Shown here one piece after another: positions 52,617 to 63,075 of a DNA stretch of 64,000 nucleotides. The translations under genes and the position numbers were made by a program. Source of the DNA: Halichoerus grypus (Eukaryota > Chordata > Mammalia > Carnivora > Phocidae); contig NC_135720.1 in assembly GCF_964656455.1 (NCBI RefSeq), positions 52,416,598 through 52,480,597 of the forward strand, read 5' to 3'. Each line of letters begins with the position of its first letter. The stretch's first letter is position 1. The notes under the pieces are model-generated. The model was given only the letters and a program-made list of their open reading frames with translations, did not search any database and was not told the DNA's origin.

Positions 52617-52632
52617 TACATTTATTGGTTCA

Positions 52633-55100
52633 TTATTTTTTTCTGATTTCAGTGCATGATCGAAACATTTGGATACGTTGCTTTTACGTATAGATAGGGT
52701 GGCATTTAAACTGAACTGATTTGGACCTTTGGCACTCAATATTTGAATTCACAGTGTGATGTTACTCTGCGGGGAGTTGGCATTCACTCTGTCTAGCCGT
52801 ACTGTAATCCCCAGGAGCAAAGTGACACTTTCTAAGATGAGAACTGAGTAGGTTTCGTGATGGGGTTAATAGATGAGGGTAGAGTTCTAAGCAGATGTCG
52901 TCCGTGGAGTGGAAGTGGGGCAGGTAGAGGCCAAAGAGCTAGGGGCTAACTGCTGGGATGTCCAGCAAAGGCTACAGCTGTTAGAGGTCCCTGTAATCTG
53001 GCTGCTACAAATCAAAGGTGAGTATGGGAAGGATTGTCCACTCTCTTTTCAGCACTAGGTGGTTCAGCATTAACCTGTCAGGCTGCATATGCAAAGGGAG
53101 CTGTGTTCCTTTATCTTTCTGAACACCTGAGGTTTACCCTTTAAAATCTGGAAAATGGTAGCAATAGGTAACAGAGATGGGAGCAGTTTCCATAAAGTTT
53201 GTCAACTTCAAACTATTTCCCTGTAGTTTCCAGCCTGGTTCCGGTAGAGGGCGATAGGGCTATAATTTTTATTAGCAAAGAATGGTTGAGCTTGTGGGAC
53301 TAAACCAAAACTAAAGACATGCTTTGTAATTTATTTCTGTTTCCACCTTCTAGGATTACCTTCTTCCCCTTTACTCTTTTTTTAGCCCTATCTAACCTTT
53401 GTCTTTCTTAACATGTATCCTTTAATACATTATATTTACTTCTTGGTTTTCTAGCTGGAAATACTAGGTCCCTTTGCAACAAATTCCAGAAGACAATCCA
53501 TATTTATTCATTGTGCTGGAATTGTGAGAGAGGTGGGAAATTAGGTAGGACTAAAAGATCCTTTTATTCTATAAAATTTAAATTTGGGGGTTGGTATCGA
53601 GAACTATGCATGAAGGGTCTGAGACCCTGCAGGTAACAAGGTAACCCGCGACGGTGTCATGGATGTTAGCAAAAGACAGGAGAGTCCTGGGTCAGAAGCA
53701 CTGCAGGCCGTGTGAGCTTCGTGTTCCCCATCTGCTCCTCTGGTCCCCCAAGTTCCGTGGGGGCTCCGCAGAGCAGATGTTGCACAAGGAAAATACTTGA
53801 GTCACAGCTGATGAATTTCTAGCTCAGGAAGCCTCGTCTTTTAAAGGGTATACAAGCAAAGCTGTCCAAGAGGGAGATATTCTCACTTCCAAGCTAGTTT
53901 CCTACATAAACATCAAAAGTCTGGAACAAAAGCTCTGTGCCTCTGCTCACAAGGCGTGCAGAAACATGAGATCCCCATGGAAAATTGTCTCTCAAAAGTT
54001 GGAATTCAAAATACATAGTACCTCTACTTACAGGGAGTCTTTGGACCTTTGGTTAAAATTGAGGAACCTCTGAAATATTCTCAACAGTCGTGATGGCACC
54101 TATGATCATCCTTTGAGGGAAGATTTATTTTTGGTTTTGACTGTGAAAAGTTGCGCAGAGATTATGCAGATGAATGGGGAGGGTAATCAAATTTGCTGAT
54201 AGACATTTTGATCAAGAATTAGGCATGTGACTAAAATTCAATGAGAGACTTTAAAAATCTTGATCATTAAACTGCATTTGAGACATCCAATAATATTACC
54301 AGGATAACTATAGCCTTCCTCATGTATATGCATTAGTCTGCATCTATAGCTTTGTAAAATTAGTCTACTTACTTTATAATCACATCCAAAGTTTCTCCAG
54401 CTTTTTCAAAAAATTCCAGTGTAATTAACATACAGTGTTACGTTAGTTTCTCTCCAGCTTTTTAATTTCTTGATTCTCTGCCACATTCTTAGGATGTCGG
54501 TCACTGGCTGTGCCACATGTCAATTTCCAAGTTTCTCCAAAAGCCTACAGTTCCTCTTCTTGATGTGACAACATACACAGAGAGAAGGGGGAGCACCAGG
54601 AGGGGCGCCCCAGCTGAATGGAGGCAAAGCACCCCTTCCAAGTGTCTTGGACTTGCAGCTCGCTCCACAAGCCACTCCTGGTTCAGAACTCTGCAGTTAC
54701 TCTTTTTCCCACCATCCCAAGGAGCTCTTACTGCACTACCCACCCCTTACTCACGGAACACTGATGGGGGCCTATTATCATGGAAATCATAAGGATTAAT
54801 GTGATTCTCAGCAAAGTGCTTTTGAGAATTGGAGATGAAGCTATAGTGTTGTGATTCACAGCATTATTTCTTTATACACTGAAAGCCCCCACATCTTTCA
54901 AGTCTGCTGACTTAATGACAGGGTATCTCAGTAAATGTCAGGAGTGACATGTCAGGAGCAGCACATTTCAGACGGGAGTTCGGGTTCGGTAATACTAAAA
55001 CGGAATTTTGAGTAGAATTTTGAATGTGTGTTAAAAAGGAAAATCTTTAGAGCTAGGGAAAAAAATCTTTTAAAAAGCCTTCCTCCATCTCGCACAGTCT
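52633..55100 (+). other. Intergenic region downstream of SEC63
   Basis: No exon recognised. One CTCF-like motif at about 53241-53256 and a 50-bp L1-tail fragment at 54403-54450 (CCAGTGTAATTAACATACAG). Otherwise unassigned. Confidence 0.5.
53241..53256 (+). promoter_or_regulatory. CTCF-like motif
   Basis: CCGGTAGAGGGCGATA keeps the AGxGGGCG core of the CTCF matrix in a repeat-free context. A moderate match by eye. Confidence 0.4.
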
Positions 55101-55109
55101 GATCTGTCA

Positions 55110-55610
55110 AGTTTGCTTTGCATTTGGTACGAGGGTACTTAGAATCTGATCGAACCGAGGGCCTGCCTCCCAAGCCCTCCGCGGAAGCGAGCGGGAATGC
55201 AGGACTGGACGCGAAATCCCTGGGCGCTAGCGCTGGCGCTCCGTCCGTCCGCGGGGCGCGGAGGTGCTGGGAACCGGTGCGATGCCCTCTGCAGCTGGCG
55301 GAAAGGGCACTTCCAGTCTGACGACCCACAGCGGGCCGGGCGTGGATGGAGGGAGAGACGGAGAAGAGAAGTGACCTGTCACAGCGGGGGACAGAACCGG
55401 AGCGGGGACGCAGGCACGCGTCCGGACAGGGTGCTGCGCACGGGGCGTCTCCCGGCGCCACGCTGCTTCCTAGGGCAGAGCCGGCCCCCGGAGCCCCATC
55501 GCCGAGCTCCTGGCCCGCGCCGGCCCCAGGGGCCTGGGGCTACGGGAAGGGGCTGTTGCTTCCTGGCCCAGGTGCTCAGAACACAGAACAGAAAGAGCGG
55601 GCAAAGATCC
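55110..55610. promoter_or_regulatory. CpG-rich block A (candidate CpG island)
   Basis: Abrupt rise in G+C and many CpG dinucleotides (for example CCGTCCGTCCGCGGGGCGCG, ACAGAACCGGAGCGGGGACG) in an otherwise AT-rich region. Open frames on both strands (up to 169 codons) are expected from GC-rich DNA and show no domain. Could be an alternative promoter of the next gene (SCML4 by human synteny) or a lncRNA promoter. Confidence 0.6.
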
Positions 55611-55719
55611 CTGCCGTACACTCTGCAAGGGGGAGAAGAATGAACAATAACTATAATCGATAAGCGGTGTAAATAGTACATTTGAGCGTGGTAAGTGTCG
55701 TGGAAAAAAGGAGTAGAGA

Positions 55720-56085
55720 AAGGTAAAGAAGGTAGGGGGAGGGCAGGTTTCAGCTTTCAGGGTCAGAGGGAGTCTCCTCTCAAAGCCTGCATCTGGGCCA
55801 AGGCTTGAAGGGGTGAAGAAGTTAGTGGTGCAGGTGCTTGGGGGCCGGGTGTTCTGGACCCGGGCTGTCAGGAGCGGCCTGGCCTGTGGGCAGAGCGCGG
55901 GAGAGGCCAGTGGCCACATCAGAGTGAATCAGGGGAGAGAGAATGAAGTCGCAGCAGGCTGGGCCTTGTAGGTCCTTGTAAGGACACGGGCTTCAACTCT
56001 GAGTAAGTGGGAGCCATTGCAGGTTTTTGAGCAGGGGAGTGATGGGATCTGCTCGTGTCTTAAAAGGATCCCTCAGCCTGTTGTA
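55720..56085 (+). repeat. Ancient L2-type fragment
   Basis: GGGCCTTGTAGGTCCTTGTA, GGAGCCATTGCAGGTTTTTG and GCAGGGGAGTGATGGGATCT are widely repeated L2-like phrases, similar to those at 34380-34490. Confidence 0.6.
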
Positions 56086-56103
56086 TTTAAAACAAAGACA
56101 AAG

Positions 56104-56287
56104 GGGCACCTGGGTGGCTCAGTCGTTAAGCGTCTGCCTTTGACTCAGGTGATGGTCCCAGGGTCCTGGGATCGAGCCCTGCATCGAAGAGCCTGCTTCT
56201 CCCTCTCCCACTCCCCCTGCTTGTGTTCCCTCTCTCGCTGTGTATCTCTCTGTCAAATAAATAAATAAAATCTTAAAAAAAAAAATA
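56104..56287 (+). repeat. Carnivore SINE, + strand (intergenic)
   Basis: GGGGCACCTGGGTGGCTCAG, tail AAATAAATAAATAAAATCTT and poly-A. TSD AAACAAAGACAAA at both edges. Lacks a short piece of body after GCATCGAAGAG. Confidence 0.95.
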
Positions 56288-56299
56288 AAACAAAGACAA

Positions 56300-57199
56300 A
56301 AACAAAAACCAGACTAAGGAGAGAGGGGCCGAAGCAGCAAGACCCAGTGAGAAGGTTATGGCAGAAATCTCCCGGGAATTTTGACCCACTTACAAGGCAA
56401 CAGGTGCTGTGCGTTTGTCCACACGGAGGCTCTGAGAGGGCGGCAGCTGTGGAGGTGGGGGGCAGAGCTTGGGTTTGGGCTGTGCAGATTTGAAGATAAA
56501 GCTGGCAGGATTTTCTAGTGAATTGGGTGTTCTGTTAAGAGAGAAAGAGAGGAGTAAGAATGCTGCTAAGAATGTTCCTGAGCAAGTGGAAGGATGGAGT
56601 TGCCATCAGCTGAGAAGGTAAAGGCAAGATGTGGAACAGATCTGGGGGGAAACACTACAAGTTCGTTTGAGATTCTTCAAATGGAAAAGTTAGGGATGCG
56701 CTGGATGTATGAGTCTGGAGTTTGCCAACAAAGTCTAGTTAGTAATATAAAATTGGGGCTAAATGGCATTAACATGCTGAATGAGATCCCCAAAGAAACA
56801 AGGGCAAAGGTCTGGGCCCCAAGGGGGATTGACATTACCAGACTGGGGGGCGAGGGAGGCAGAGAAGGAGTCGCAGGAAAACCAGGAGTGTGGTGACCTG
56901 GAAGACACTGTGTCAGGAGAAGGGGTACCTCTGGCGTCACCTGCTGCTGAGAAGGCAAGTGAGATGAACATGGGCGTTAGCTGGGAAGAGGTGTTGCTGA
57001 TCTCCCTAAGAGCACTTGCAGGGGAGCAGTTGGAGACAAAACCCCGTTCCAAGTGGGCTTGAAAGAGAATGGGAATTAGGGCAGTGTGGTATTGGGACAA
57101 AAGCAAAGAGGTCAGTGATACAGAATGGAAATCCAGAAACAGACCGGCACAGGTGGACAGACTCACACAGCTGGTGTCCGTGACAGGTTTTGCAGTACA
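56300..57199 (+). other. Intergenic, unassigned
   Basis: 0.9 kb, moderately GC-rich. Overlapping open frames of 90-135 codons on both strands have no recognisable domain or splice structure. I see no gene. Confidence 0.5.
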
Positions 57200-57649
57200 G
57201 TGAAGGAAAGGAAGGCATTTTCAAAATACGGTGCTGGGACAATGGGATACCCCATTAAGGGGTGGGGGGAAACGATGCATGGTCCCCTTCTCATTCCTTA
57301 TGCAACAATTAATTCCAGGTGGCTTGGAAGTCTAAATTTGAAAGGCAAAACAATAAAAGCTCTTAGAATATAGGAGATATTTATGACCTTAGGGTAGGCT
57401 ACAAAGAGCATGTCTAAAAAGGAAAAAAAAATTGAGAAATTGAATTACATCCAAATGAAGGACTTTTGTTCTTCAAAGACACAATAAAGAAATGAAAAAC
57501 GGAAGCCCTAGCGTGGGAGAAGTTATTCGTCACACACACAATTTAGAAAGCCCTTGAATCCATACTAAACAAAAGACTCCTACAAATTGGTAAGAAAAAA
57601 AAAAGACAACTCAATGGGAAAATTGGCAATAGGCTTAAAAAGACACTTT

Positions 57650-58312
57650 GTGTCAAAGATTGGGTCCTTCAGAAGCAGACACTGAGAAGGGGTTTGTGGT
57701 GTCAGATATTTATTAAGAACCAAGATGTTTAGGGGGCGCCTGGGTGGCTCAGATGGTTAAGCGTCTGCCTTCGGCTCAGGTCATGATCCCAGGGTCCTGG
57801 GATCGAGTCCCGCATCGGGCTCCCTGCTAGGCGGGGAGCCTGCTTCTCCCTCTGCCTCTGCCTCTCTCTCTCTCTCTCTCTGACTCTCATGAATAAATAA
57901 ATAAAACATTTAAAAAAAAAAAAAAAGAACCAAGATGTTTATTGTGAACAAAAGAGAGAGGAAGCAGGAAGGGGCAGAGAAAGGAGCTGAACTTTAACGT
58001 AGACCTAGCAAAGCCTGGACCAGCCTAGGAGAATGCTCAGGAATGAATATTGTTCATTAGTATGTCTCGTGCCAGGCTGAAAAGGCTGTGTCTTTAGAGT
58101 CCTGCCTTGCTCAGTGAGCATGGGCTCCTCAGGAAGAGCATGACCTTGACAAGGTGGTTCTCTGTATCAAGGCCAGCCCTGAAGGAACCGTTGGCTGGAG
58201 GCTGTCTGCCGACCACACTCCCTGCCGCTAGGCAACATGACCTTCCTTGAAGGAGGATCTGAGTGCCGTGTCTCCCTGTCTACTCTACTGCACAAAACAC
58301 TATATCCGAAGG
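57650..58312. mobile_element. Unnamed repeat inserted in the L1 (itself carrying a SINE)
   Basis: GGGTCCTTCAGAAGCAGACA through GTGCCAGGCTGAAAAGGCTG to GCTAGGCAACATGACCTTCC resembles a mammal-wide LTR-type repeat; family uncertain. L1 ORF2 sequence is contiguous across it. Confidence 0.5.
57732..57924 (+). repeat. Young carnivore SINE, + strand
   Basis: Near-consensus GCGCCTGGGTGGCTCAGATG head, (TC)n in the body, poly-A of 14. Perfect 17-bp TSD AAGAACCAAGATGTTTA (57715 and 57925). Looks recent. Confidence 0.96.
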
Positions 58313-58640
58313 GCAAAACAAATACATGAAAAGCTGTTCAAGTTCTTTATCCATCAGAGAAATGCAAATTAAAACCACAATGAGATATCACTACCTGTTC
58401 ACCAGAAGGCAGAAGTTGAAGAATTGGCAATACCAAGCGGTGGACACGTAGCACCTTGAAATCTCATCCGCTCCGGTAAAAATATAAATTTGTAGATGAC
58501 TTTGTAAAGCAGTTTACCATTAGTTACTAAAGTTGAAGTTATGCATAGGCATGGACATAGTAATTATACTTTCAGGTATTTACCAACAGAAATGCATGTA
58601 CATATGTACCAGTAGACATGTATTAAGAATGCTCATAGAA

Positions 58641-59131
58641 ATAAGTCAGAGAAAGACATGTATCATATGACCTCACTGATATGAGGAATTCTTAATCTCA
58701 GGAAACAAACTGAGGGCTGCTGGAGTGGGGGGTGGGGTGGGAGGGATGGGGTGGCTGGGTGATAGACATTGGGGAGGGTGTGTGCTATGGTGAGCGCTGT
58801 GAATTGTGTAAGACTGATGAATCACAGACCTGTACCTCTGAAACAAATAATACATTATAAGTTAAAAAAAAAAGAAGAAGAAGATAGCAGGAAGGGAAAA
58901 ATGAAGGGGGTGAAATCGGAGGGGGATACGAACCATGAGAGACTATGGACCCTGAGAAACAAACTGAGGGTTCTAGAGGGGAGGGGGGTGAGGGGATGGG
59001 TTAGTCTGGTGATGGGTATTAAAGAGGGCACGTACTGAATGGAGCACTGGGTGTTAAATGCAAACAATGAATCATGGAACACTACATCAAAAACTAATGA
59101 TGTATGGTGATTAACATAACATAATAAAAAA
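58641..59131 (+). mobile_element. Young 5'-truncated LINE-1 3' end in the older L1
   Basis: Carnivore L1 3'UTR with GGAAACAAACTGAGGGCTGC and ATGAGAGACTATGGACCCTG, poly-A AATAAAAAAAA. Perfect 16-bp TSD AAGAATGCTCATAGAA at 58625-58640 and 59132-59147. Confidence 0.95.
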
Positions 59132-59239
59132 AAGAATGCTCATAGAAGTTCTATTCATAACAGTCCCAAATTAGAAACAACTCAAATGTGGATTGATAAT
59201 AGAATGGATAAATAAATTTTTCTATGTTTATACCAAGGT

Positions 59240-59764
59240 TGTGATGGGCAGCCTCCGAGATGGTCCCCAGTGATCCCCTGCCTCCTGGTGTTCACATCCT
59301 GGGCTGGTCCCCTCCCACACTGGACCAGCTTGGTCTCTGTGATCTCTGTGATTAATAGCATACAGCAACAGTGATGGTATGTCACTTCTGAGATTCAGGT
59401 ATAAAAAAACACTGCAGCTTCCATTGTGAGAGCTCTCATTCCCATATTTTCTCTTAGACTATTTACTCTGGGGAATCCATGTCATGAGCACGCCTATGGA
59501 GAGGCTCACATGGCCGGGACTTAATCTCTTGTCAACAGCCATGTGAGTGAATTTGGAAGTGGATCCTCCAGCCCTAGTTAAGGCTTCAGAGATTATAGCC
59601 TTAGGCAACAGCTTGACTGCAATGACTTGAAGAGACTATAAGCCAGAACACCCAGCTAAACCAAGAATGATTCCTGATTCTCAGAACATAGGTCGTATAG
59701 TAAATGTTGGTTTCCAGCTGCTAAGTTGGGGTAATTTGTTACACAGCAATAGATAACTAATACA
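59240..59764 (+). mobile_element. MLT1-type (ERVL-MaLR) solo LTR in the L1
   Basis: Begins TGTGATGGGCAGCCTCCGAG; contains GGATCCTCCAGCCCTAGTTA and CTTGACTGCAATGACTTGA; ends GGTAATTTGTTACACAGCAA, TAGATAACTAATACA, which is characteristic of MLT1. No internal retroviral genes. L1 sequence resumes after it; a clear TSD is not visible. Confidence 0.75.
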
Positions 59765-60341
59765 ATGGGATAATATAAAGTAATGAAAACAAATGAAATG
59801 CAGTTACATATGTTAACATGGGTGAATGTTACCAACGCAATATTGAGTGAAAGAAACCAATAACAGAAGACATTTTTAATTATCCCATTATTTAAAGTTC
59901 AAGAAACAGGTAAAACTAAAGTATGATATTTAGGAATGCATGCCTAGATGGTAAAACAATCAAGTCAATCAGGGAAGTGGTTTTCCTAAAAGTCAGGATG
60001 ATGGTTACCTTTGGGGGCAGAACGGGGTCAGAAGTGAGAGCGGGCACGAGGAAGGCTTCTGTGCTCTTGCTAATGTGCTGTTTCTTGACCTGGATGGTGA
60101 TAGCAAGGGTATTTGTTTTGGATAAATCATTAAGCTTTATGCCTTTGTTCTTAAACCCCCACTCCACCTTTTTGTCTATGTGTCAATTTCACAATGCAAA
60201 GGCAAACAAAGAGGGTGGGATGAGAGAAATTAGGGACAGAGAGCACAGACAACTCTTCAGAGGAATGTTGTTGCAAAGAGGATCAAAGAAATGGAATAGT
60301 AGCTAGAAGAGAACTTCTAAGATTTCCAAAACAAGACTTTT

Positions 60342-60565
60342 CTTTTTTTTTTTTTAAGATTTTATTTATTTACTTGACGGAGAGAGACACAGCGAGAGAG
60401 GGAACACAAGCAGGGAGAGTGGGAGAGGGGGAGTGGGAGAGAGAGAACCCCGATCACACATACCCACAGAGCAGGGAGCCCGATGCGGGGCTCGATCCCA
60501 GGATCCTGGGATCATGACCTGAGCCAAAGGCAGACACTTAAAGACTGAGCCACCCAGGCGCCCCT
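60342..60565 (-). repeat. Carnivore SINE, - strand, with body duplication
   Basis: Poly-T, TAAGATTTTATTTATTTACT, GACACAGCGAGAGAGGGAAC, then GGGAGAGTGGGAGAGGGGGA repeated once more than usual, ends GAGCCACCCAGGCGCCCC. TSD AAAACAAGAC(T/C)TTT. Confidence 0.95.
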
Positions 60566-60719
60566 AAAACAAGACCTTTTAAAACATGAAACAACAGTAT
60601 GTTTTATGCAGAAGGAAATCATCTACTGGAGAGGAAAAACCGGTAAGACAGAAGAGGGGTCTTGCTGGAACCAGGTTGTGAAGTAGGTGAGCGACTGGTC
60701 GGGCCTGAGCTAGGGATAC

Positions 60720-61080
60720 TGCGTTAGTCAGAGTTCTCTGGAGATACGACCAAGAGAATGTATCTACACCTATACGCTCTATAGAGTAAGCTTGTACTAT
60801 ATCTATTAATAAACCTGTATCTGTATCTGTCTATCTACCTAGCTTTAGATTTATTTTAAGGAGTTTATCTATAGTTTATTTTAAGGCTCACATGACTGGC
60901 GAGTCCCAAGCCTCCAGGGTGGGCTGGCAGGCTTGGCAAGTGGTATATTTGAAAAGATGGGATTCCCCTATCACACATACTCAAGGTGATCCAACTGGTG
61001 GGGCTGGCAAAGCATTAAGCTACCGAATCCCTGCAGACGAGCCGGGCAAAGAGGTCCTCAGGAGGAATGAGGATCTTCCC
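60720..61080. repeat. Ancient interspersed repeat, family unresolved
   Basis: GCGTTAGTCAGAGTTCTCTG, GGAGATACGACCAAGAGAAT and GGCTCACATGACTGGCGAGT match a very common mammalian repeat type with a variable ATCTAT-rich middle (60780-60840). Confidence 0.55.
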
Positions 61081-61199
61081 TGGGGGACATGCGAATGCGG
61101 GCTTAGTTCGGCCAGCAGATGTGGGTGACCAGGTAGGTAGGTGCTTTGGGGGAGTCGCAGCTGTTCCCAATCCGTGAAGACACTGAGAGAGGTGCCTTC

Positions 61200-61900
61200 G
61201 GTGGAAATGGTCCCTTTCTTCTTCCCTGCCCCCGGGAGGCACGAGCGCACCCCACCCCCCAGCCCTACCCCCAACTCCCCAGTGCGGGTGCTCAGCGCCC
61301 GGGTCCGGACTGTGGCGCGGGCGGGCGAGCCAGCTGCGGCCGCCAGGGGGCGTGAGGCGGCCGAGGAGGGCCGGGCTGGCCGGCGGGGCCGGGAATATCC
61401 GGGGCCCCTTTCTGGAGCCGGCGGGCCTCAGCGGCGTGGCTGGAGCTCTCTGCTCCGCCCGGCCCCCTCGGCCGCGGTCCAGACCCCCGCCCCCCCCCCG
61501 CCCCGCCAGGCCCTCCGGAACCCAGGGCAGCCTCGGGCCTCCGCTGGTTCACCGACCACGTCCCCTGTGCCTCTTGCCAGCCCTGAGCTGCTCTCCTCGG
61601 ACCCCTGGACGCCAAAGGGGTCCCCCCCGCCGCTTGCACGTTTGGCCTCTCAGATGCTAGAGCTGGCGCCAGGCCTCGTGCGGGGCCCTCCCCCTGTCCC
61701 CAGGCCACCCTGGAGGAGGGGGACAGCTACCTAGTTCACGCCTCGGAGGTGGCCCAGTGAGCTATCAGGGCCTCTCGCTAGAGCAGGGGGGATACAGCTT
61801 CCCTCACCTAACGGAACCCCCCTCCTCCTTAGGACCCGCCACCCCCCCCCCCCCCGGCTGAGCTGCCTCCCACTTGCTGGGCGACCGGGAGCAGGGGGGC
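61200..61900. promoter_or_regulatory. CpG-rich block B (strong candidate CpG island)
   Basis: Very GC-rich with dense CpG (GGCGCGGGCGGGCGAGCCAG, GGCCGGCGGGGCCGGGAATA) plus poly-C runs. It includes a CTCF core motif. Open frames up to 197 codons are compositional and carry no domain. A promoter or CTCF-bound island is the natural reading; no transcript start can be fixed from sequence. Confidence 0.7.
61337..61355 (+). promoter_or_regulatory. Strong CTCF-type motif
   Basis: CGGCCGCCAGGGGGCGTGA matches about 15 of 19 positions of the vertebrate CTCF matrix, with the invariant CCAGGGGGCG core complete. It sits inside CpG block B. Confidence 0.7.
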
Positions 61901-62690
61901 CAGATGCCCCGCACGCACGAGCAGGACACCCGGGTCCGTTTGAATTTCGGATAAACAGCAGGTTATTGAGTGTAAGTATGTCCTAGGCAGTATTTGGCAC
62001 ATACGTACATATTTGGGACAATACTTACCGTATTATCTATCTAGTTAAATCTCTCTGTATCTATATAGTTTAAAAAAATCCGACTTCTCTGTTTTGTTTC
62101 AGTTAAACACAAGTACACTTTTCCCCCCGAGCCATCAGCTTTCTTAACAGATTTTAGAAAAAGAAGGAATTTATCCTTTTAATCATGGCATTCATTCAGC
62201 TAAAGCTGCGGCCCTTTATGTCTGTGGAACCTTTCCTTTCAAGGAGCTTAATGTTTTTATGTTAATTTATTTTTATGGGCGAATCTGTAGTTTGCTTTCT
62301 GACTGGAGTCCACGCTGAATAGGAGCTGTTCAGTGGGGCAGATTTTGGAAATCATGCTAACTTCTGTACGCCACCCTGAACAAGGCCCTGTGGGAGTCTC
62401 CTGGGGACCTTACTTCTGGGTGACCATTTCACACCCACTCTCCTACGGGAACGGGACACACACACACACAGTCTATGTGTCCATTACATTTATATTTTGG
62501 GTCAAGAGACTCCGTCCTGTAAGGGACCAAAGCCCTTACAATATTCCTAATAACACTCCTTGGCCCTTGTGGAGCTCATTTCCTCATTCCACTGTGGAAT
62601 GCCATCCGAAATCAAACTGGCTCAGATGTAGATATGCTCTCCCTTGATCCTGACCTGCTTGGTCTGGGGGGACAGGAAGCCAAGAACATC
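61901..62690 (+). other. Intergenic, unassigned
   Basis: 0.8 kb after the CpG block; short (CA)n at 62457-62470. No exon or repeat that I can name. Confidence 0.5.
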
Positions 62691-63075
62691 AGTTTCCTGG
62701 GACAAAGTACCACAAAACTGGATGGCTTAAGCAACAGAAGTGTAGTGTCTCACAGTTCTGGAGGCTAGATTTCCAGCATCAAGGTATCTGCAGGTTATTT
62801 CCTTCTGAGTGCTATGAGGGAGATCCAGGATCTTTCCTTGGTTTGTAGATGTGTCTCTTCACATTTTGTTTTCCTCTATGTATGTCTGTCTCTCTGTCCA
62901 AATATTTCTTTTTAATAAGGAGACCAGTCATATTGGATTAGAGTCCACCCTGATGACCTAATGACCTCTGTCAAAGACCCTATCTCAAATAAGGTCATGT
63001 TCTGAGGTACTGGGGGTTAGGATTTCAACATATCTTTTTGGGGGGAAGGACACAATTCAACCCATACACCAGGAA
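62690..63075. repeat. Ancient interspersed repeat (MaLR-like), unresolved
   Basis: GGGACAAAGTACCACAAAAC, TCTCACAGTTCTGGAGGCTA, CCTATCTCAAATAAGGTCAT and GGACACAATTCAACCCATA are phrases of a very common old mammalian repeat. Confidence 0.65.

Larger units (their letters stand above)
49078..52632 (+). other. SEC63: Probable SEC63 3'UTR (AT-rich, repeat-poor)
   Basis: AT-rich sequence after the stop with no carnivore SINE or LINE for about 3.5 kb, in contrast to every neighbouring interval. AATAAA hexamers occur at 49134, 49308, 49990, 50435 and 52611, several with ATTTA-type AU-rich stretches nearby. Human SEC63 mRNA is known (from memory) to carry a multi-kilobase 3'UTR. The distal end at about 52.63 kb is inferred from the last signal, so the boundary is approximate. 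Confidence 0.65.
57200..60180 (+). mobile_element. Old LINE-1, + strand, host of a nested insertion cluster
   Basis: L1 ORF2 C-terminal/3' phrases in order at 57200-57645 (TTGAATTACATCCAAATGAA), 58313-58624 (GAGAAATGCAAATTAAAACC), 59148-59238 (CAACTCAAATGTGGATTGAT) and 59765-60180 (GGATGATGGTTACCTTTGGG). The pieces form one element split by three later insertions. No intact frame. Confidence 0.8.

Noticed and set aside
54952..55461. 169-codon open frame on the - strand over CpG block A
   Set aside because: Half of it lies in AT-rich flanking sequence, no recognisable domain; competing frames on the other strand are equally long.
61126..61140. CCAG|GTAGGTAGG as a splice donor of an upstream SCML4 exon
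   Set aside because: A good donor match alone; no matching exon start, frame or acceptor could be supported.
61141..61734. 197-codon open frame in CpG block B
   Set aside because: Pro/Ala/Arg-rich low-complexity translation, open frames overlapping on both strands, no domain; explained by GC-rich composition.
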